This document shows positions 25,790 to 38,098 of a stretch of DNA of 64,000 bases, in pieces. The first letter of the stretch is position 1; each line of letters opens with the position of its first letter. The notes below the pieces were generated by a model. The model was not told the origin of the DNA and searched no databases. It saw only the letters and a program-made list of their open reading frames with translations. The stretch comes from Onchidella celtica. Lineage: Eukaryota; Mollusca; Gastropoda; Systellommatophora; Onchidiidae. Where the stretch lies: NCBI GenBank assembly GCA_963931925.1, contig OZ007570.1, positions 1,787,037-1,851,036 of the forward strand, written 5' to 3'. A program made the translations under genes and the position numbers.

Positions 25790-26530
25790 TTCGACACATC
25801 GCATCGGTGACTACACAGCCGCAATCTTGGCAACTCATCTCCTTAGAATGATCAAGTTTTTACTCCCTTCCGCCAACTTTAGAGAAATTGATGATTGAAC
25901 TTTCATGTGCTCAAAGCTTTTAGAGATACGCTCTAACACCTTTTTTATTTTTAGTAATGTTTACAAATTACACACCGAATCCGCTTGATACTTTTCCTGT
26001 TGAAGTCCCTGTTCAGAAAATACTTCTTGTTATTGACATGGCGAATGGTTGAAAAAGCGAAATTAGCGATTCTTCGTCAAACTGCCATGGGACTTCGGGA
26101 TATGGGATTTCTGGACAAATGTAAGGAGGAAAAAGAATTTGAAGTGATTATTGCTGTGGGCCCTGGACAAGTTTGACCAATTAGATCTTTGCTCTAGTTC
26201 ATACATCGGTCACCAGTTGGTCCTCTTGAAATGACAAGGTTCTAACTCCCCTCTGTCTTTGAGAAATCCAGGGTTGAAGTTTCATGTGATCAAAGCTTTT
26301 AGAGCAAAGCATTTTTTTTTCTTTTTAGTAATACTTACAAATTACACACCAAATCTGCTTGATACTTTGACACACAATAGAGAAGGCTCGTAGAAGTAGT
26401 GTGTAGTGTGTAACTCAGTTCAGCCAAAACGTGGAGATAGAACCTTGTCACTCTAAGAGGACGTGTTGCCAAGATTGCGGCTGTGCCATCAGCGAGGTGA
26501 TGTGTTATTTGTCGAAGTGGCTTTTATCGG
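25790..26530. repeat. Cluster of three copies of one dispersed module, two direct and one inverted
   Basis: Bases 25800-25995 and 26200-26366 align as a diverged direct repeat; the blocks around AAAGCTTTTAGAG and TTACAAATTACACACCAAATC are shared. Bases 26437-26530 match 25785-25860 in reverse complement (CACAGCCGCAATCTTGGCAA and its inverse). The block between them (25996-26195) is unique and contains a 63-residue open frame without recognisable homology. This looks like nested or foldback transposable-element debris. Confidence 0.65.
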
Positions 26531-27416
26531 CGCACCCTGACCTAAGAACAAAGCCGAATAGAGAAAATACTGAGTTGAGTACACTGTCCAGCAAAGCTTA
26601 CAATGGAAAGCACTACGGTCCCCTAACAACAGTTTCTGTCCAGTAGGTTTTAAGATTAGAAACTTGATTGGCTTAGCTTGACGGTTTGGGATGTGGTGAG
26701 GTTTTCTGTGCAACATCAGAAACGTCTGTATACTGATCATTTGCTATGAAAAACACGTGCCAAAACTCCGTCTGGTCTACATGGCCAGAATAACCTTTTT
26801 GGAATTAGAACCGGCCAGAATAGCCCCCCCCCCCCCCCTGTGAAAGGGTAATAGATAAGGATCAAGCAGCCAAGTACGCGGTTTAACAATGCTTGTATTC
26901 CATGTCTGGGTTATCTGCAGAATTCGGCAGTGCGAAATTAAGGAAATCCCCCCTTTCACTAACAAAATGAAATTAAGGTGATACGACGTTTTGCCAGTGA
27001 ATGATGTAGGAATGATCAGCTTTGATGTATATCTGACTTGTTTCCTGGGTTAGCCGTGAAATGATTAATAATGAGGCAGTGGGCGGTATTCAGTCTGTGG
27101 CCAGGCAGGCAGGGAAATGTCCGGATTATGAATATTGTGCTGAATGGGCCAGAGTACACGAGCTGTGTGTATTCTCTTGGTGTCGGCCTCATACAAACAG
27201 GCCGTTCCTGATTCCATGGGATTTGCTGGCCCAATATCATAGCATGATTTTTCACTCACTTGCTCCCTTTCATCCACTGGCTTTACTCGCTTACTCTTTG
27301 CCATTTATTCGTCCACTCTGACACTCACTGGCTCTCTCGTTCACTCAGCTGCTCATTCGCTCACCAATTTTCTCTGTCATTTGCACACTCACATGTGTAT
27401 ATGCCTTCATTCGATT

Positions 27417-27618
27417 TCACCACTCACTCACTCACTCACTCACTCGCTCACTCACTCACTCTCATTCACTCACTCACTCACTCACATGCTCACCTGCTCG
27501 CTCGCTCAGCCACTCACTCACCCACTCATTCACTCACTCACTCACTCGCTCTCTCCCCCCGCCCGCCCACTCACTCACTCACTCATTCACTTACTCACAA
27601 ACACACACACACACAGAG
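27417..27618 (+). repeat. (ACTC)n microsatellite ending in (CA)n
   Basis: CACT units with CGCT and CATT variants, then an (AC)n run at 27600-27615. A smaller (ACTC)n array lies at 46820-46930. Confidence 0.92.
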
Positions 27619-27874
27619 GTACAAACCAGCTTTACCCTGGTCTTTCATCTTGCCTGTTGTTGCCTGCCACCCACGCGTCTGTTCCCTCACCACCATCACT
27701 GATTGGCTCCTCCATCCTTCCATCGCTCTTATCTTCAAAATGAACATTAATTTTCATCCTTTGCCACAGCCAGGTCTCTGTTGTTACCTGGGCGCTTGGC
27801 CAGCGCTACTTAAGTCTTGATGTCATTCTTTGAACGATCTGCTCCTTCTTTTCTTGGAATTCACTGCACGTGGA

Positions 27875-28020
27875 GCCACCCGTAAAGTATGGACCCTCGG
27901 AAGGGGTGGGGGTGCTGCTCTCCAACGTTTCAAAAGCTTACATTAGGGGAGACTTTTGGCGAGATTAATTGCACATTTCAATGATGGTCATGAATTTACA
28001 CGTTTGGTTTTTTTTTCTTT
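27875..28020 (+). repeat. Dispersed repeat, copy 1 (pairs with 44250-44390)
   Basis: GAGCCACCCGTAAAGTATGG, then a G-rich run and ATGGTCATGAATTTAC, matches the block at 44.25 kb at moderate identity. There is no coding content. Confidence 0.5.
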
Positions 28021-30663
28021 TTTTTGTTTTTGTCGGTAAATTAAATTGTGGAATGACACAAAAAATCCTAGTTGTAAATGCAGCACAGACCACACTGTCA
28101 GATCTCCCATGTCAAATGTCAAAGTCTTTACAGCACAGCGGCCGTATCAAGCTCATTCACTATTCTAACGGCCGTACTTTCCTACAGGGATTAGGGGGTG
28201 GGGGAGGAGGGGGCGAGGCCAAGCTGACCAAAACCGTACGTGGGGGGGGGGGGGGTAAAAACAAATGGCCTAAATCAAGGATTTGTATTTTATAGATGGC
28301 CCCTGTAGCCTGTGGCCATGTAACGTTGTAATCAACGGAGACATGCCCAGTCCATGCTCTCCACACACGCATGCTTGCGCGCGCCCACACACACACTGTC
28401 AGACTACCTGTCCCCACCCAGGTGTTGGCACTAAAGCAGGGATGATCGTTGTTACATTGAGAAATGCGGGTTTCTGTAACCCCCCCCCCCTTCCCTTCTC
28501 TTCTCCCACAATCATTCATAATTATACCGTTCCTTCCCTTTTCTGGAAGATTGGGGGAGGGGGGGGAGCAGGGGATTTTTGATAGGGAGGAAACGAGGTG
28601 TGTCTGGATGTTACATAATGGTGGGCGGGGGGTGCATGGAGGTTGAATAGGGGAGGTAGGTGGAAGAATGCATGGTGGTAAATCGGGGGGCGGGGGGGGG
28701 GGGGAGAACGTGTGGTCGCAAAGTGGCTTATTGGGAGGAGGTGGGTGTGAGATAGAGAGCTGTATCCCAGCATGCCAAGTTGCGAATTCTGTAAGTCATT
28801 CACGTTGTCGCCGAGTCAGCCTAAGCCAGTGTTGAGTTGAGACTTACCGGGTCTGGTATCTGTCGGAATCAGTAGACAGAGTTGCGCAAGAAGGTCGACT
28901 GTTTGATCTTGTCCGTCTTGTTGCTTAGACAGGCTGGAAAACGCAGTGTGACCTCCAGACTTGGCCATTGACAGAAAAACAGTAAAGATGATCTGTGAGA
29001 ATGAAGGCTGGGGGCGGGGAAATCGTGGGAGAGAAGGGGGGGGGGCATTTGAAGCAAGGCATTGTCTAGTCTACAGGGCAGAGGTTTCCAGGTGTTTTGG
29101 AGGAAATCTCTTAGATCGTGTGTCGAATTAAGTTCTTGAGGTTCGCTGTTGCGAGTGTTTGGTCTCGGGACTTAAGGAGTGTCATTGAAGAAACAAAAAA
29201 TGCTGGTGCTTGACCCGCCTTCAGCTGTTCCCTGGCGATTTGAAACTTACAGACAGAATGTATGAAATGTCACCGACATGAAAATGCCATGACGCTGCAC
29301 TATGATACATGGTGGAAATCCTGGCCAATTCACAGCTAATTGGTGGAGACTCGAATTAGTTCAGAATCAGTCGACGGTACTTAAAAGCTGTTTAGAATTA
29401 ACTAGCGGAATCCAAAGAAGTTCATAATGAACTACACAGAAGTCCAAATTGTTTCAGAGTCAGCCGACCGGAAGTCAAAAGCACTTGAGAATTAACCTGC
29501 GGAATGTTAGTGGAATTGAAAATCTTCAGACGGACCAAAGTTTGACATACCAGAACGATTACCAGCCGCATGTCAAAGTTTTGGGCGTATCCGGGACATG
29601 TACCGGCTGAATTAAGCCATTTAGAATTTTTTGTGAGGGCATAATAATATAATATAAATATTTCGTTATTTCTTACCTTCAACCACGATTTGGCCCTTCA
29701 CAGATACTTTTTCGAGCTTAACCGTTTAAGTCCTGAGAGGCCGGCCATGTTTTGTTCAGTGTCTATGGGATTGTAATGAAATTTGCCACCTACCTGCCCG
29801 ACGCCACATTGCGGCCTCACGCGACAACTAGCTGGAAATCCGTGATGTAATGTGAGCAGAATTGAGAGATATGAATTCGTCCAGGGAACTGAACGGTGGG
29901 AGGAGAGGATTATAAATGAGTGGTGAATCTATTGCTCTGGGTTGGTTTTCCTGTCTCTATCAATGCCGGCGACTCAGTCAGGCAGTTTAATATTGTGCAG
30001 CTCTTGTAGAGTTTCATTCGTGTTTTTTCAACTTTGTTGAGATTTAGTTTAGAATAGTTTTTTTTTTCTTTTTCCATCATTCAGCAGAATGGTTTCAGGT
30101 CACTTGTTCAATAGACTAGCGTCACCTCTTCTCTTGTAATTGTACAGTGATCTCTCACAGACTTCTAGCTAAAACGTATTTCGAAAGAGCCCATATTAAA
30201 TTAATGATGGCGTTAAGTCATCGGTAATGCTTGAAACTCCAGTATTTCTTGAAGGTCACTGGGAGGATGTTCTAGAATTATCTTTTGTAATGGGGCTATG
30301 AAAACGATTTTGTGATTCATTAGTGCTTTTCATGGTGATGCCCCCTACACCAAGAAATTTGAGCGGTCACCCATTTCCCTTTGTGGCCTTATGTTTTCGC
30401 TTTCACGAGCCTTTCATTGTAAGGTGACCAATTTGTAGCTTAAAGAAATCCTGATTTTCTGACTGGCAAAAGTCATGATCTAAAGTGTCCACGTCCTGTG
30501 ATAGTCAGAAAATGTACAAAACCAAAAACCGCTCTGAATGAGTTTCTCAGTGAAAAGGGGCGGGCCTGGTTGTTTGACACCACTAGGTTGACTGCTCATA
30601 CTGGACCAGCGATGTAAAGGTAATTCAGTTTTCAGAGAGCCTATGGAATCAAGTTATGGCTGT
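28021..30663. other. No gene seen; G-rich and a diverged duplication
   Basis: Poly-G and GGGGA runs cluster at 28190-28720. At 29360-29411 and 29453-29505 a block of about 52 bp (TTCAGAATCAGTCGAC type, ending GCGGAAT) is duplicated with divergence. Confidence 0.55.
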
Positions 30664-30979
30664 TGTTACTTTTACGTGCGCACTCCAAGCGTTTTGCGCT
30701 AGGGCCGCGTACATCCCCCACCCCCGTCCCTGACCCCGTCCTTATCCTGGAGCGTAAATCTTATCAAATCCCTATCCCCGCCCCCCTACCCTTTCAACCC
30801 AAAAACAGGAGGAAAACAAAAAGAAAATCTAATTCTAAAAAGAATAATTAATTAGGGCTATAATTGTTAGGAGTATTTTGGCGGGGGGAGGGGTGGGGGA
30901 GATTGGGAAAGCTCTGTAGCTCTGGAGTCCATACGTACCCCTAGAGCAACAAACTATGGGGACGTCCGTACTTGTAACA
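30664..30979 (+). mobile_element. TACGTACGT-ended MITE, copy 1
   Basis: This is 316 bp aligning end to end with 32183-32493. The left end TGTTACTTTTACGTGCGCAC and right end GGACGTCCGTACTTGTAACA are inverted relatives. Internally, TTTTGCGCTAGGG is mirrored by CCCCTAGAGCAACAAA. An AAAACAGGAGGAAAACAAAA segment and AATAATTAATTAGGGCT are shared by both copies. It is non-coding. Confidence 0.75.
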
Positions 30980-31195
30980 ACATTAATCGCAATAAGACTT
31001 TGTGGGCATTTCCTCTACAGCCGAGCCGAGCCATGCAGTTTCATAAGCAGATCAGAGCATTCATTATCTGCTGTGCGTAGATTGATCTCTCAGGCCACAT
31101 ATGGAACAAAATGTTCACTTACTGAAATTCTGAACCTGCGCAGCTTTTGGCCAGTTCTCTGCCGCAGGGAAAACGGAACAAAAGATAAACACACA

Positions 31196-31238
<43 letters not shown>

Positions 31239-32182
31239 GACAAAAAACAACCACAAGGAGCACCACCCACGCGCCCGTCAAATGTAATCATTTTCTCCCC
31301 CCCCCCCCACCCCCATTGATGCGGGGCTTCCAGGAAAGTCAACTCCTGCATCTAGCCAGGGGCTCGAAGACGCTGAACTGGAGGAGTAATCGAGACCGAC
31401 TCGATTTCCTAAATTTCCCCGCGATTCGGACAAAATAACAGGGGGAAAAAAAAGAGAGAAAGATTGATAATGACAAAGTGACATTGAAACCATTAGCCAG
31501 GACTGGCAGGGAATTATTCCTCTTTCGGAATTTTTTTTAGGGTTCCAACGGATTGCTATCCAGTTCTGTGGAGCTGTTGCGACATGGGCCCCAGGATTAA
31601 GGACATCCCCGACCACTTTGGCCCAATTTTTCATTGACCTTCCAGATCCGCTCTTTTTGACACTTGACACTGGTGTCCCGGATGTGATATTTCACCTGGC
31701 TTTTAAATCAATTTTTTTTTACGTATTTATGTCCAATCAAAAACGTGGGCCCAAGAATTTATTTATTTATGCACGTATTTTTTAAAATCCCACCGGGGTG
31801 CATTCCCTTTCATTGCTTTCCAGCTCGCGAAAACGAGGAACTGACAGGGGAGATTTCAGAGGGAAATAACTTGATCTTTTGTCATTCTTTTCTTCTATTT
31901 AAATGTGTTGGTTTTTTTTTTTCCTTTCCTTTTCGTCATCATTATCGACATCACAATTTTCATTATTATCACCGCCTTCTTCTTTCTTTCCATTGTCTTC
32001 TCCGACTCCCTCAACTGGTCGGTGAGTGCTGCTGGGTTGTTCTCTTACTGTCCTATTGTCCTGTTCTATTCTGTCTGTCTGTCTTGCTGTTTCCTAGCAT
32101 GGCGTGACCGTTCTCGTGTCCATGCACTTTCTCCAAAGTCTAGCTCAAAAACTTCTCATACCCGCCTTTCAACTCGTGGCTA

Positions 32183-32493
32183 TTGTTACTTGTACGTACG
32201 TACCCCAAGTGTTTTGCACTAGGGGCGGGTACGTATAATAATGTACCTTCCACTAACCCCGTCCTTATCCTCAACCCTAAATCTTACTGAACCCCTAACC
32301 CGCCCCCCTACCCTTTCAACCAAAAAACAGGGGAAAACAAAACAAAAATCTGAATGAATAATTAATTAAGGCTGCTGTTAGGAGTGTTTCGGAGGGAGCT
32401 CTCTAGCTCTGGGGTCACAAAAGGCTTTAAAATACGTACCCCTAGTGCAAAAATAACAATAGTAAACCTTGGGGGACGTACGTACGCATAACA
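32183..32493 (+). mobile_element. TACGTACGT-ended MITE, copy 2
   Basis: It begins TGTTACTTGTACGTACGTAC and ends ACGTACGTACGCATAACA. A second inverted pair lies inward: TTTTGCACTAGGGGCGGGTA, mirrored by TACGTACCCCTAGTGCAAAA. It lies 1.2 kb from copy 1 in the same orientation. No clear target duplication is visible. Confidence 0.77.
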
Positions 32494-32759
32494 AGCGTCT
32501 ACTTTCATCATCAGCATGAATATGTGTGGTGCTACTGGAGTCAGACAGGAGATGTTCTGATTTCTCTCACATTGGAGTCATTCATAGTCGGTATCAAAGC
32601 CAGGGAGTATCGAAACCGTCCGGTCCGTCTTCACCCAGTGTTTCTAGTCGCCCACCCTTCCTAGCAGGGATCAATAAGGCCTGGCAGCACCGAATGGGCG
32701 GCTTGCCAGGAAATCAGATTGCGACACCCAGCTCAGATATTTGCAAGGCGATATTTTTG

Positions 32760-33330
32760 TTTGTTATGTCTTTCTACTGTGTTTTCTTTTCTTTCTCTCT
32801 CTCTCCTCTCCCCCCGCCCCTTCTTCTCAATGCGCTTTACCTGCCATTCAGGGTGATCTGTAGATGCGGACTTTCTTTCTTTCCTTCTTTTCTTTCTTTT
32901 CGTTTCTTTCTTTGTTTCTTTCTTAATTCTGTTCTTTCTTTCTTTCTTAATTATTTTCTTTCTTTCTTTCTTTCTTAATTATTTTCTTTCTTTCTTTCTT
33001 TCTTTCTTAATTATTTTCTTTCTTTCTTTCTTTCGTTCTTTCATTCTTTTCTTTTCTTTCTTTGTTTGTTTGTTTGTGTGTTTCTTTCCTTCTTTTCTTT
33101 CCTTCTTTCTTTCTTTTCTTTCTTTCCTTCTTTTCTTTCTTTCCTTCTTTTCTTTCTTTCCTTCTTTTCTTTCTTTCTTTCTTTCATTCTTTTCTTTCTT
33201 TCTCTCTTTTCTTTGTTTCCTCCCTTCTTCACTTCCTTCCTTCTTTCTTTGTTTCGTTCTTTTTTTCTTTCTTTCTTCTTTCCTTCCTTCCTTTTTTAAA
33301 TTTCGTTCTTTCTTTCTTTCTCCCTTAAGC
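32760..33330 (+). repeat. (CTTT)n tract with higher-order units
   Basis: TTTC/CTTT repeats over 550 bp. Within 32920-33035 a higher-order unit carrying TTAATTATTTTC repeats three to four times. The Phe/Ser or Lys/Glu open frames are by-products. Confidence 0.93.
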
Positions 33331-33869
33331 CAATTGATTTTCCGTTCATTGACACATAGATTGTTTAGAATGAAAACAAATCAACCTGACTTCCTGAAGG
33401 TGAAATGGAAATATGCTAGGTTTGCCTTTCAGTTCAGGCAATAGTATAACGTGGGAATATTTTCTGAATTCTAGCCTGAAGGTTGCATGATTGACTTATG
33501 TTCACTTAATTGCTGTGGTTTGGAGTGACGCGGTACCAGTGAAGATGAGCTGTGAGCTGTTTGTTTTGTTGTTGTTTTTTTCAACCCTAGAACAAAAACT
33601 TACACACATGATTATGTAAATTTGCAACTGCTCAGCCAGCCTGGAGCCTCAAACAGCGTGAGTAAACTGTCAGGTTTCGGGTTGAATTTTGAATTTGTAA
33701 ACGTTCAATCTTTAAAATTTTAACTACATGGAAAGTACAAATTTCGCTTTTTGTACCAAGACCATAATAAAAATCAAGGCTATCTTAAAATTTAGGTTTT
33801 GTAATGCAGATTTCACACTGGCTCTGATGTCCCTTAAAATCCTTAATTTCAAGGAGGGAAATACAAAGC

Positions 33870-33953
33870 TGGGTTTTCAAATGAAATCACTCCTTCTGTT
33901 TTATTACTTGAAGGGTTTTTGACCGTTTCCATTTCCCTACACATGAAAACCCA
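33870..33953 (+). mobile_element. MITE of the GAAACGGA family, short copy 3
   Basis: This is an 84-bp element bounded by TGGGTTTTCA and its perfect inverse TGAAAACCCA. It keeps the shared core TTCTGTTTTATTACTTGAAG and the CCGTTTCCATTTCCCTACAC end but lacks most of the left half, so it looks like an internal-deletion derivative. Confidence 0.65.
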
Positions 33954-35409
33954 GATTAAAAATGCAAACAGTCCCTACATTTGGAAAATGAGATCGAAGC
34001 CGTTTTAAAAAAAAATCCTGAAAATGTGCCTTGAATTGAACATTTTGACATTCAGTTTTTCAAGTTCCACGTTGGATAATCAGTACTTCAATGTATTTGC
34101 TTGGTGTGAGCAAGAAAAGCAATTGGTTGCCCATTGGAAGTTGTCGTCAACAAACGCATAAATAATCCTGCGGAAAGCCCTTTATTTGAATAGATACTTC
34201 TACTGGCCTCGTTTTAAAACTGTTTTGGAAAGAAAAGCCGCTGCTTCAGCATTTCCCCCATTGTTGCTGTTGTTGACAAGTCCTTCGTGTGTTTTTTTGT
34301 TATGTCCTTGAAAGTCCTTTTAAAAGCCGTAAAGTTAGTTTTCTGTACTGTGTGTGAACCATATTATATTATTAGCGAGCTATTTTTAAGTTCGACACGT
34401 TGTATTGTTTGAAATGAACAAAAGTGCCACAATCATGTGGGTACCAGCCTGTTTAAGCTGTTGTACTGACTAGGCCGACCTACTCACAGAGATGCGATAA
34501 CAATGAAGTCAGTCATGAAAGGACGGTGAAACTGTTGTCTTCCAATGTACGGCGCCATGAAACTGGTGTTACACTGGGTCAAGGCTGGTTTGCCTGGGTT
34601 CTAGTGTGAGATGTGTGAACTATGGAGGTGAATGAGTCGTCGCGCACTGGCGAAACTGAATCAACTCTGACCAGTTCCGGCTCAAAACTTGTCTTGCGTC
34701 AGCTGCCTGAGAGAGATACCGCGCGCACTGAGTGATTCTAAACAGGTGCAAACTCCACTATTGACTCAGTCCTCCACAAGCCTAAACTGGAACAAGTGGA
34801 ATACGAGGGAGGGAATTCGATTTTGGGGGGGGGGGGGGGTCTCGATAATGAGAAAATTGACAAAACATTACCCATAATTCTTTGGCACGTCGGGAAATCG
34901 AGTTATCCGAGTGGGTTGTAAGGACAAACCGGATCATGTAATTGGTGTAAGCGACGCTTTTTTTGTGTGTTTACAGCGTGGTGGACGGAAAACAGAACTG
35001 CCAGCATTGTCTCGTTCTTTCTCAAGGTCATCCTTAGGGAAGTTAAACATGCTCAGTCGGTCTGTCTGTCTCTCTTCTCTTGATCACCTCCCGCCTCTCT
35101 CTTTCTTTCCCCTTTCTCACCTCCTCTCCCCTCTCCGTCTCTGTCTCTCTCTCTCTCTCCCCCTCTCATATTTCTATGCCCCCCCCCCTCCCAATGCACT
35201 GCGCAAACAAAACTCACTTTGGCCACACGATCCAAAAATCACCACTTTGAAAGAACAAAAATCCCCAAAGAAGCAGTAGAATCTAACATTGAAAAGTTTT
35301 GCTGCAGTGTTGAAGGACAAAGAAATGGAACAACTGAGGATTTGAGACGGCAGGGATTAGCGCGGGGCACGTGAGCTCTTGCATTGTGTGAGTTATCTGT
35401 AGGGAACGT
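33954..35409. other. No gene seen
   Basis: Apart from the patchy dispersed repeat, this holds unique DNA, poly-G at 34824-34838 and a CT-rich tract at 35060-35165. Confidence 0.5.
34010..34330 (+). repeat. Dispersed GTCCTTAAAA-type repeat, copy 1 (diverged)
   Basis: ATTGAACATTTTGACATTCA and GTTGGATAATCAGTACTTCA align with the 41.8-kb element, and GTCCTTGAAAGTCCTTTTAAA at 34304 resembles its end motif. The match is patchy. Confidence 0.4.
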
Positions 35410-35625
35410 GAGCAAGATATACTCGGTGGCAGTTTTGTTGCTAGTAGCAGAAGAGGGCTTTGGTTTGTCTGATAGAGGTTCTCGGTTTGTACAGTGCAAG
35501 TTTTATACCAGTGGTCAGAAGAAGGCATTGGTTTGTCAGATAGATGTTCTCGGTTTGTACACCGCCAGTTTTGTACCAGTGGTCAGAAGAAGGCATTGGT
35601 TGGTCTGATAGAGATTCTCAACATA
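35410..35625 (+). repeat. 68-bp tandem repeat, about 3 copies
   Basis: GGTTTGTCTGATAGAGGTTC at 35462 recurs at 35530 and 35598, followed in each case by the ACCAGTGGTCAGAAG block. A second, separate duplication of about 100 bp (GAGAGAGCTGATCGGTTAGC type) lies at 35655-35800. Confidence 0.85.
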
Positions 35626-35800
35626 ATTATGTGATAACCTGGACCCCGAAGTTGTCGTGATCTCTATTGGTGAGAAAGAGCTGACTGGTTAGAGATGTCT
35701 GTCTGCGAGTGTTTAATACATGTCGTGGACACTGACCATGCTGTGGTTTCTGTTGGCGAGAGAGAGCTGATCGGTTAGCGATGTCTGTGCGAGTATTTGA

Positions 35801-35981
35801 TCAGGCCAGGGAATCTCCCTATTTTCGGCATGATGGGATGATCAAGTGATGCTTGTGTGAAAAATTCCCACTCTGCATTTAAAGAATTCCCATTTTTTAA
35901 GACGTGATCACGTGCGATACTCCATTTTAGAAGAATTTAAAATTTTTGTTTTAATTGGTTTGGATTAGTCTGTAGTCAACT

Positions 35982-36019
<38 letters not shown>

Positions 36020-37303
36020 CCACCTCCTTCCAACGTATTTGTAGATATCATTTGGGGACTGTTCAGCCTTGGACAATAATATTCCTGCTATTAAGCAGTG
36101 AGAACCACGCAGGGAATCGACCATTTTTATTATTTTTTTCATCCCCGACAACATCTCCGATGGCTTCTACCGGTGCTGATGATTTCACACGTGCAGTGTA
36201 CCATGTGGCTTGGTTGTCTTTCACTGTCTCTCTTTTTCTCTCTCTCGTTCCGCCACTGTGTACAGAGAAGGAGAAGAAGCAAGAAGTACTGGCTGATGCA
36301 ATATACCCGGCATTTCACGCATTCCGACTCCAGCCTACATTCTAAACAGTGATGCAATCCCGACATTTATTTATAAACTTTTCTACACATGGCACAGCGT
36401 CTGTCTGGTGGCACGTAAACCTTGTTTCTCTCTGCATTTTCTGATTTGAATTTCTCTGCTCTGCTGGCATTTTTGGATCTTTGTCGATGTCCTGAGTTAT
36501 CCAGATTTCCTGTCCAATACTTTTGTTCTTTGTCCAATGTCCATCAGTCTATCATTGTCTATGCTCCTCCTGTCTCTTTCTCTCTCTCCTGTTTTCCTCT
36601 TCAGCCCCTTCCCTCGTGGTGGATGGTTGGCGGGTGCATCAGCTGATGTAGGCTTTCCCCCTGCCCTATTCATCTGCTATATTTCGCCGCTGTGCTGTAA
36701 GACTCTCGTAACTAAGATTTCGAAAATTTTACAGGAGAGCCCAAAAAACTGATTTTCTGCGGCTTATTGCTGCCAGCAATTTCTAAAGACAATGGACTTG
36801 AGTATTGCAATATTGTTATTCATAAGAATTGAGCTACGAGCTTTTAACACAAGGTAGCTATTGATTTTTAGACCCAAAGAACGAAAAAAGTGATTTAGGC
36901 CAAAAATGTTAGTAACGGTAGTCTTGCTCTACAGCAACGATTTTATTTATCGTGTTGCTTCTCCCTGGCCACAATAATTATGAGTGTTCTCTTGTGAACA
37001 TGCTTTCCCTACCCTCACTCAAATGCCCCCCCCCCCCCGACTGACTGACGTTGAAGGGAAAGAGGTCTCCTCTCTCCCCGTCCAGGCCCCATAATGAACC
37101 AGGCTCTTGACTAATTTATTATTGTAGGCTGTTTCAAACACTGGAAGGAGGAGAGGGGGGGGGGGGTCGTGTCATTGCGCCTTCTGAATAAAGCAAAAGA
37201 TCAGATCTCTTCCCCATCTATCCATACTGTCTGCCTTCCTTCTTTCTTCACCAATACCTCATGGCCTTTCTCCTTTTTACATATTCTTCTGTCTATTCAT
37301 TAT
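35801..37303. other. No gene seen
   Basis: (TC)n at 35985-36018, poly-C at 37026-37038 and poly-G at 37156-37167. The open frames are short and pyrimidine-driven. Confidence 0.5.
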
Positions 37304-37560
37304 TGCTCATCTCTCCCCCCCCCTCCCCCTCTCTCTCTCTCTCTCTCTGCCTCTCTCTCTCTTCTCACTCTTTCTCTCTCTCCCACCTCTTTGTCTGTTC
37401 GTCTTGCTGTGTGTGTGTGTGTCTGTTGTCTGCCGCTCTTTCTCGCTGACTGTCTCTCTCTCGTTCTCTATGTCTTGCCTTCCTCTCTCTTTTTCTGCTG
37501 CCCCAATCTCTCTCTCTGTCTTACTCTCTGGCTCCCGCCCTCTCTCTCTCTCCTTTACTC
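37304..37560 (+). repeat. CT-rich low-complexity tract
   Basis: (TC)n with CCCC and TGTG islands. The open frames across it are low-complexity. Confidence 0.85.
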
Positions 37561-37974
37561 CCACATTCTGGGTCTGTTCGATGTTCCCAAGAGCAGTCAA
37601 GGTCTTCAGAAAATCTGGCCCGTGGATCGTCAGAGAAAGTCTTTTTTATGTTTCATCCGTCACCCCTTTCTTCTCTTTGTGTTTAACCTTTTTTTTCCTG
37701 AACTTGCCCACGTTCATCCTTGTGTTCAGCCGATCTTGTATTGGTTGCCTGGGATATCAGCTCACGTTCCACTCGGCCTCCGGGTGATCGGCATTCATAC
37801 TCACACAGCAAACCGCACATTCTGGACACGAGATTTAAACATACTGTTTTGTGAATGTGCTTGTGTGGTGCATGCATACATTTAACATGATCCTTGAGCA
37901 AATATCGTTTTGACGTTTGTGGAAGAGGAGATGGCTCTTGTTTGTTTAGATTTAATCAATTGTCCACGGTCTCT

Positions 37975-38004
37975 CTCTTCTCTCTCTCTCTCTCTTCTCT
38001 CTCT

Positions 38005-38091
<87 letters not shown>

Positions 38092-38098
38092 CTATCTC
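37975..38098 (+). repeat. (TC)n then (TATC)n microsatellite
   Basis: A pure TC run switches to TATC at 38073. Confidence 0.93.

Noticed and set aside
27061-27321. FLIPWDLLAQ in an open frame, reminiscent of the BCKDHB IPWD motif
   Set aside because: Surrounding residues do not match E1-beta at all and no splice sites frame it, so it is a chance match.
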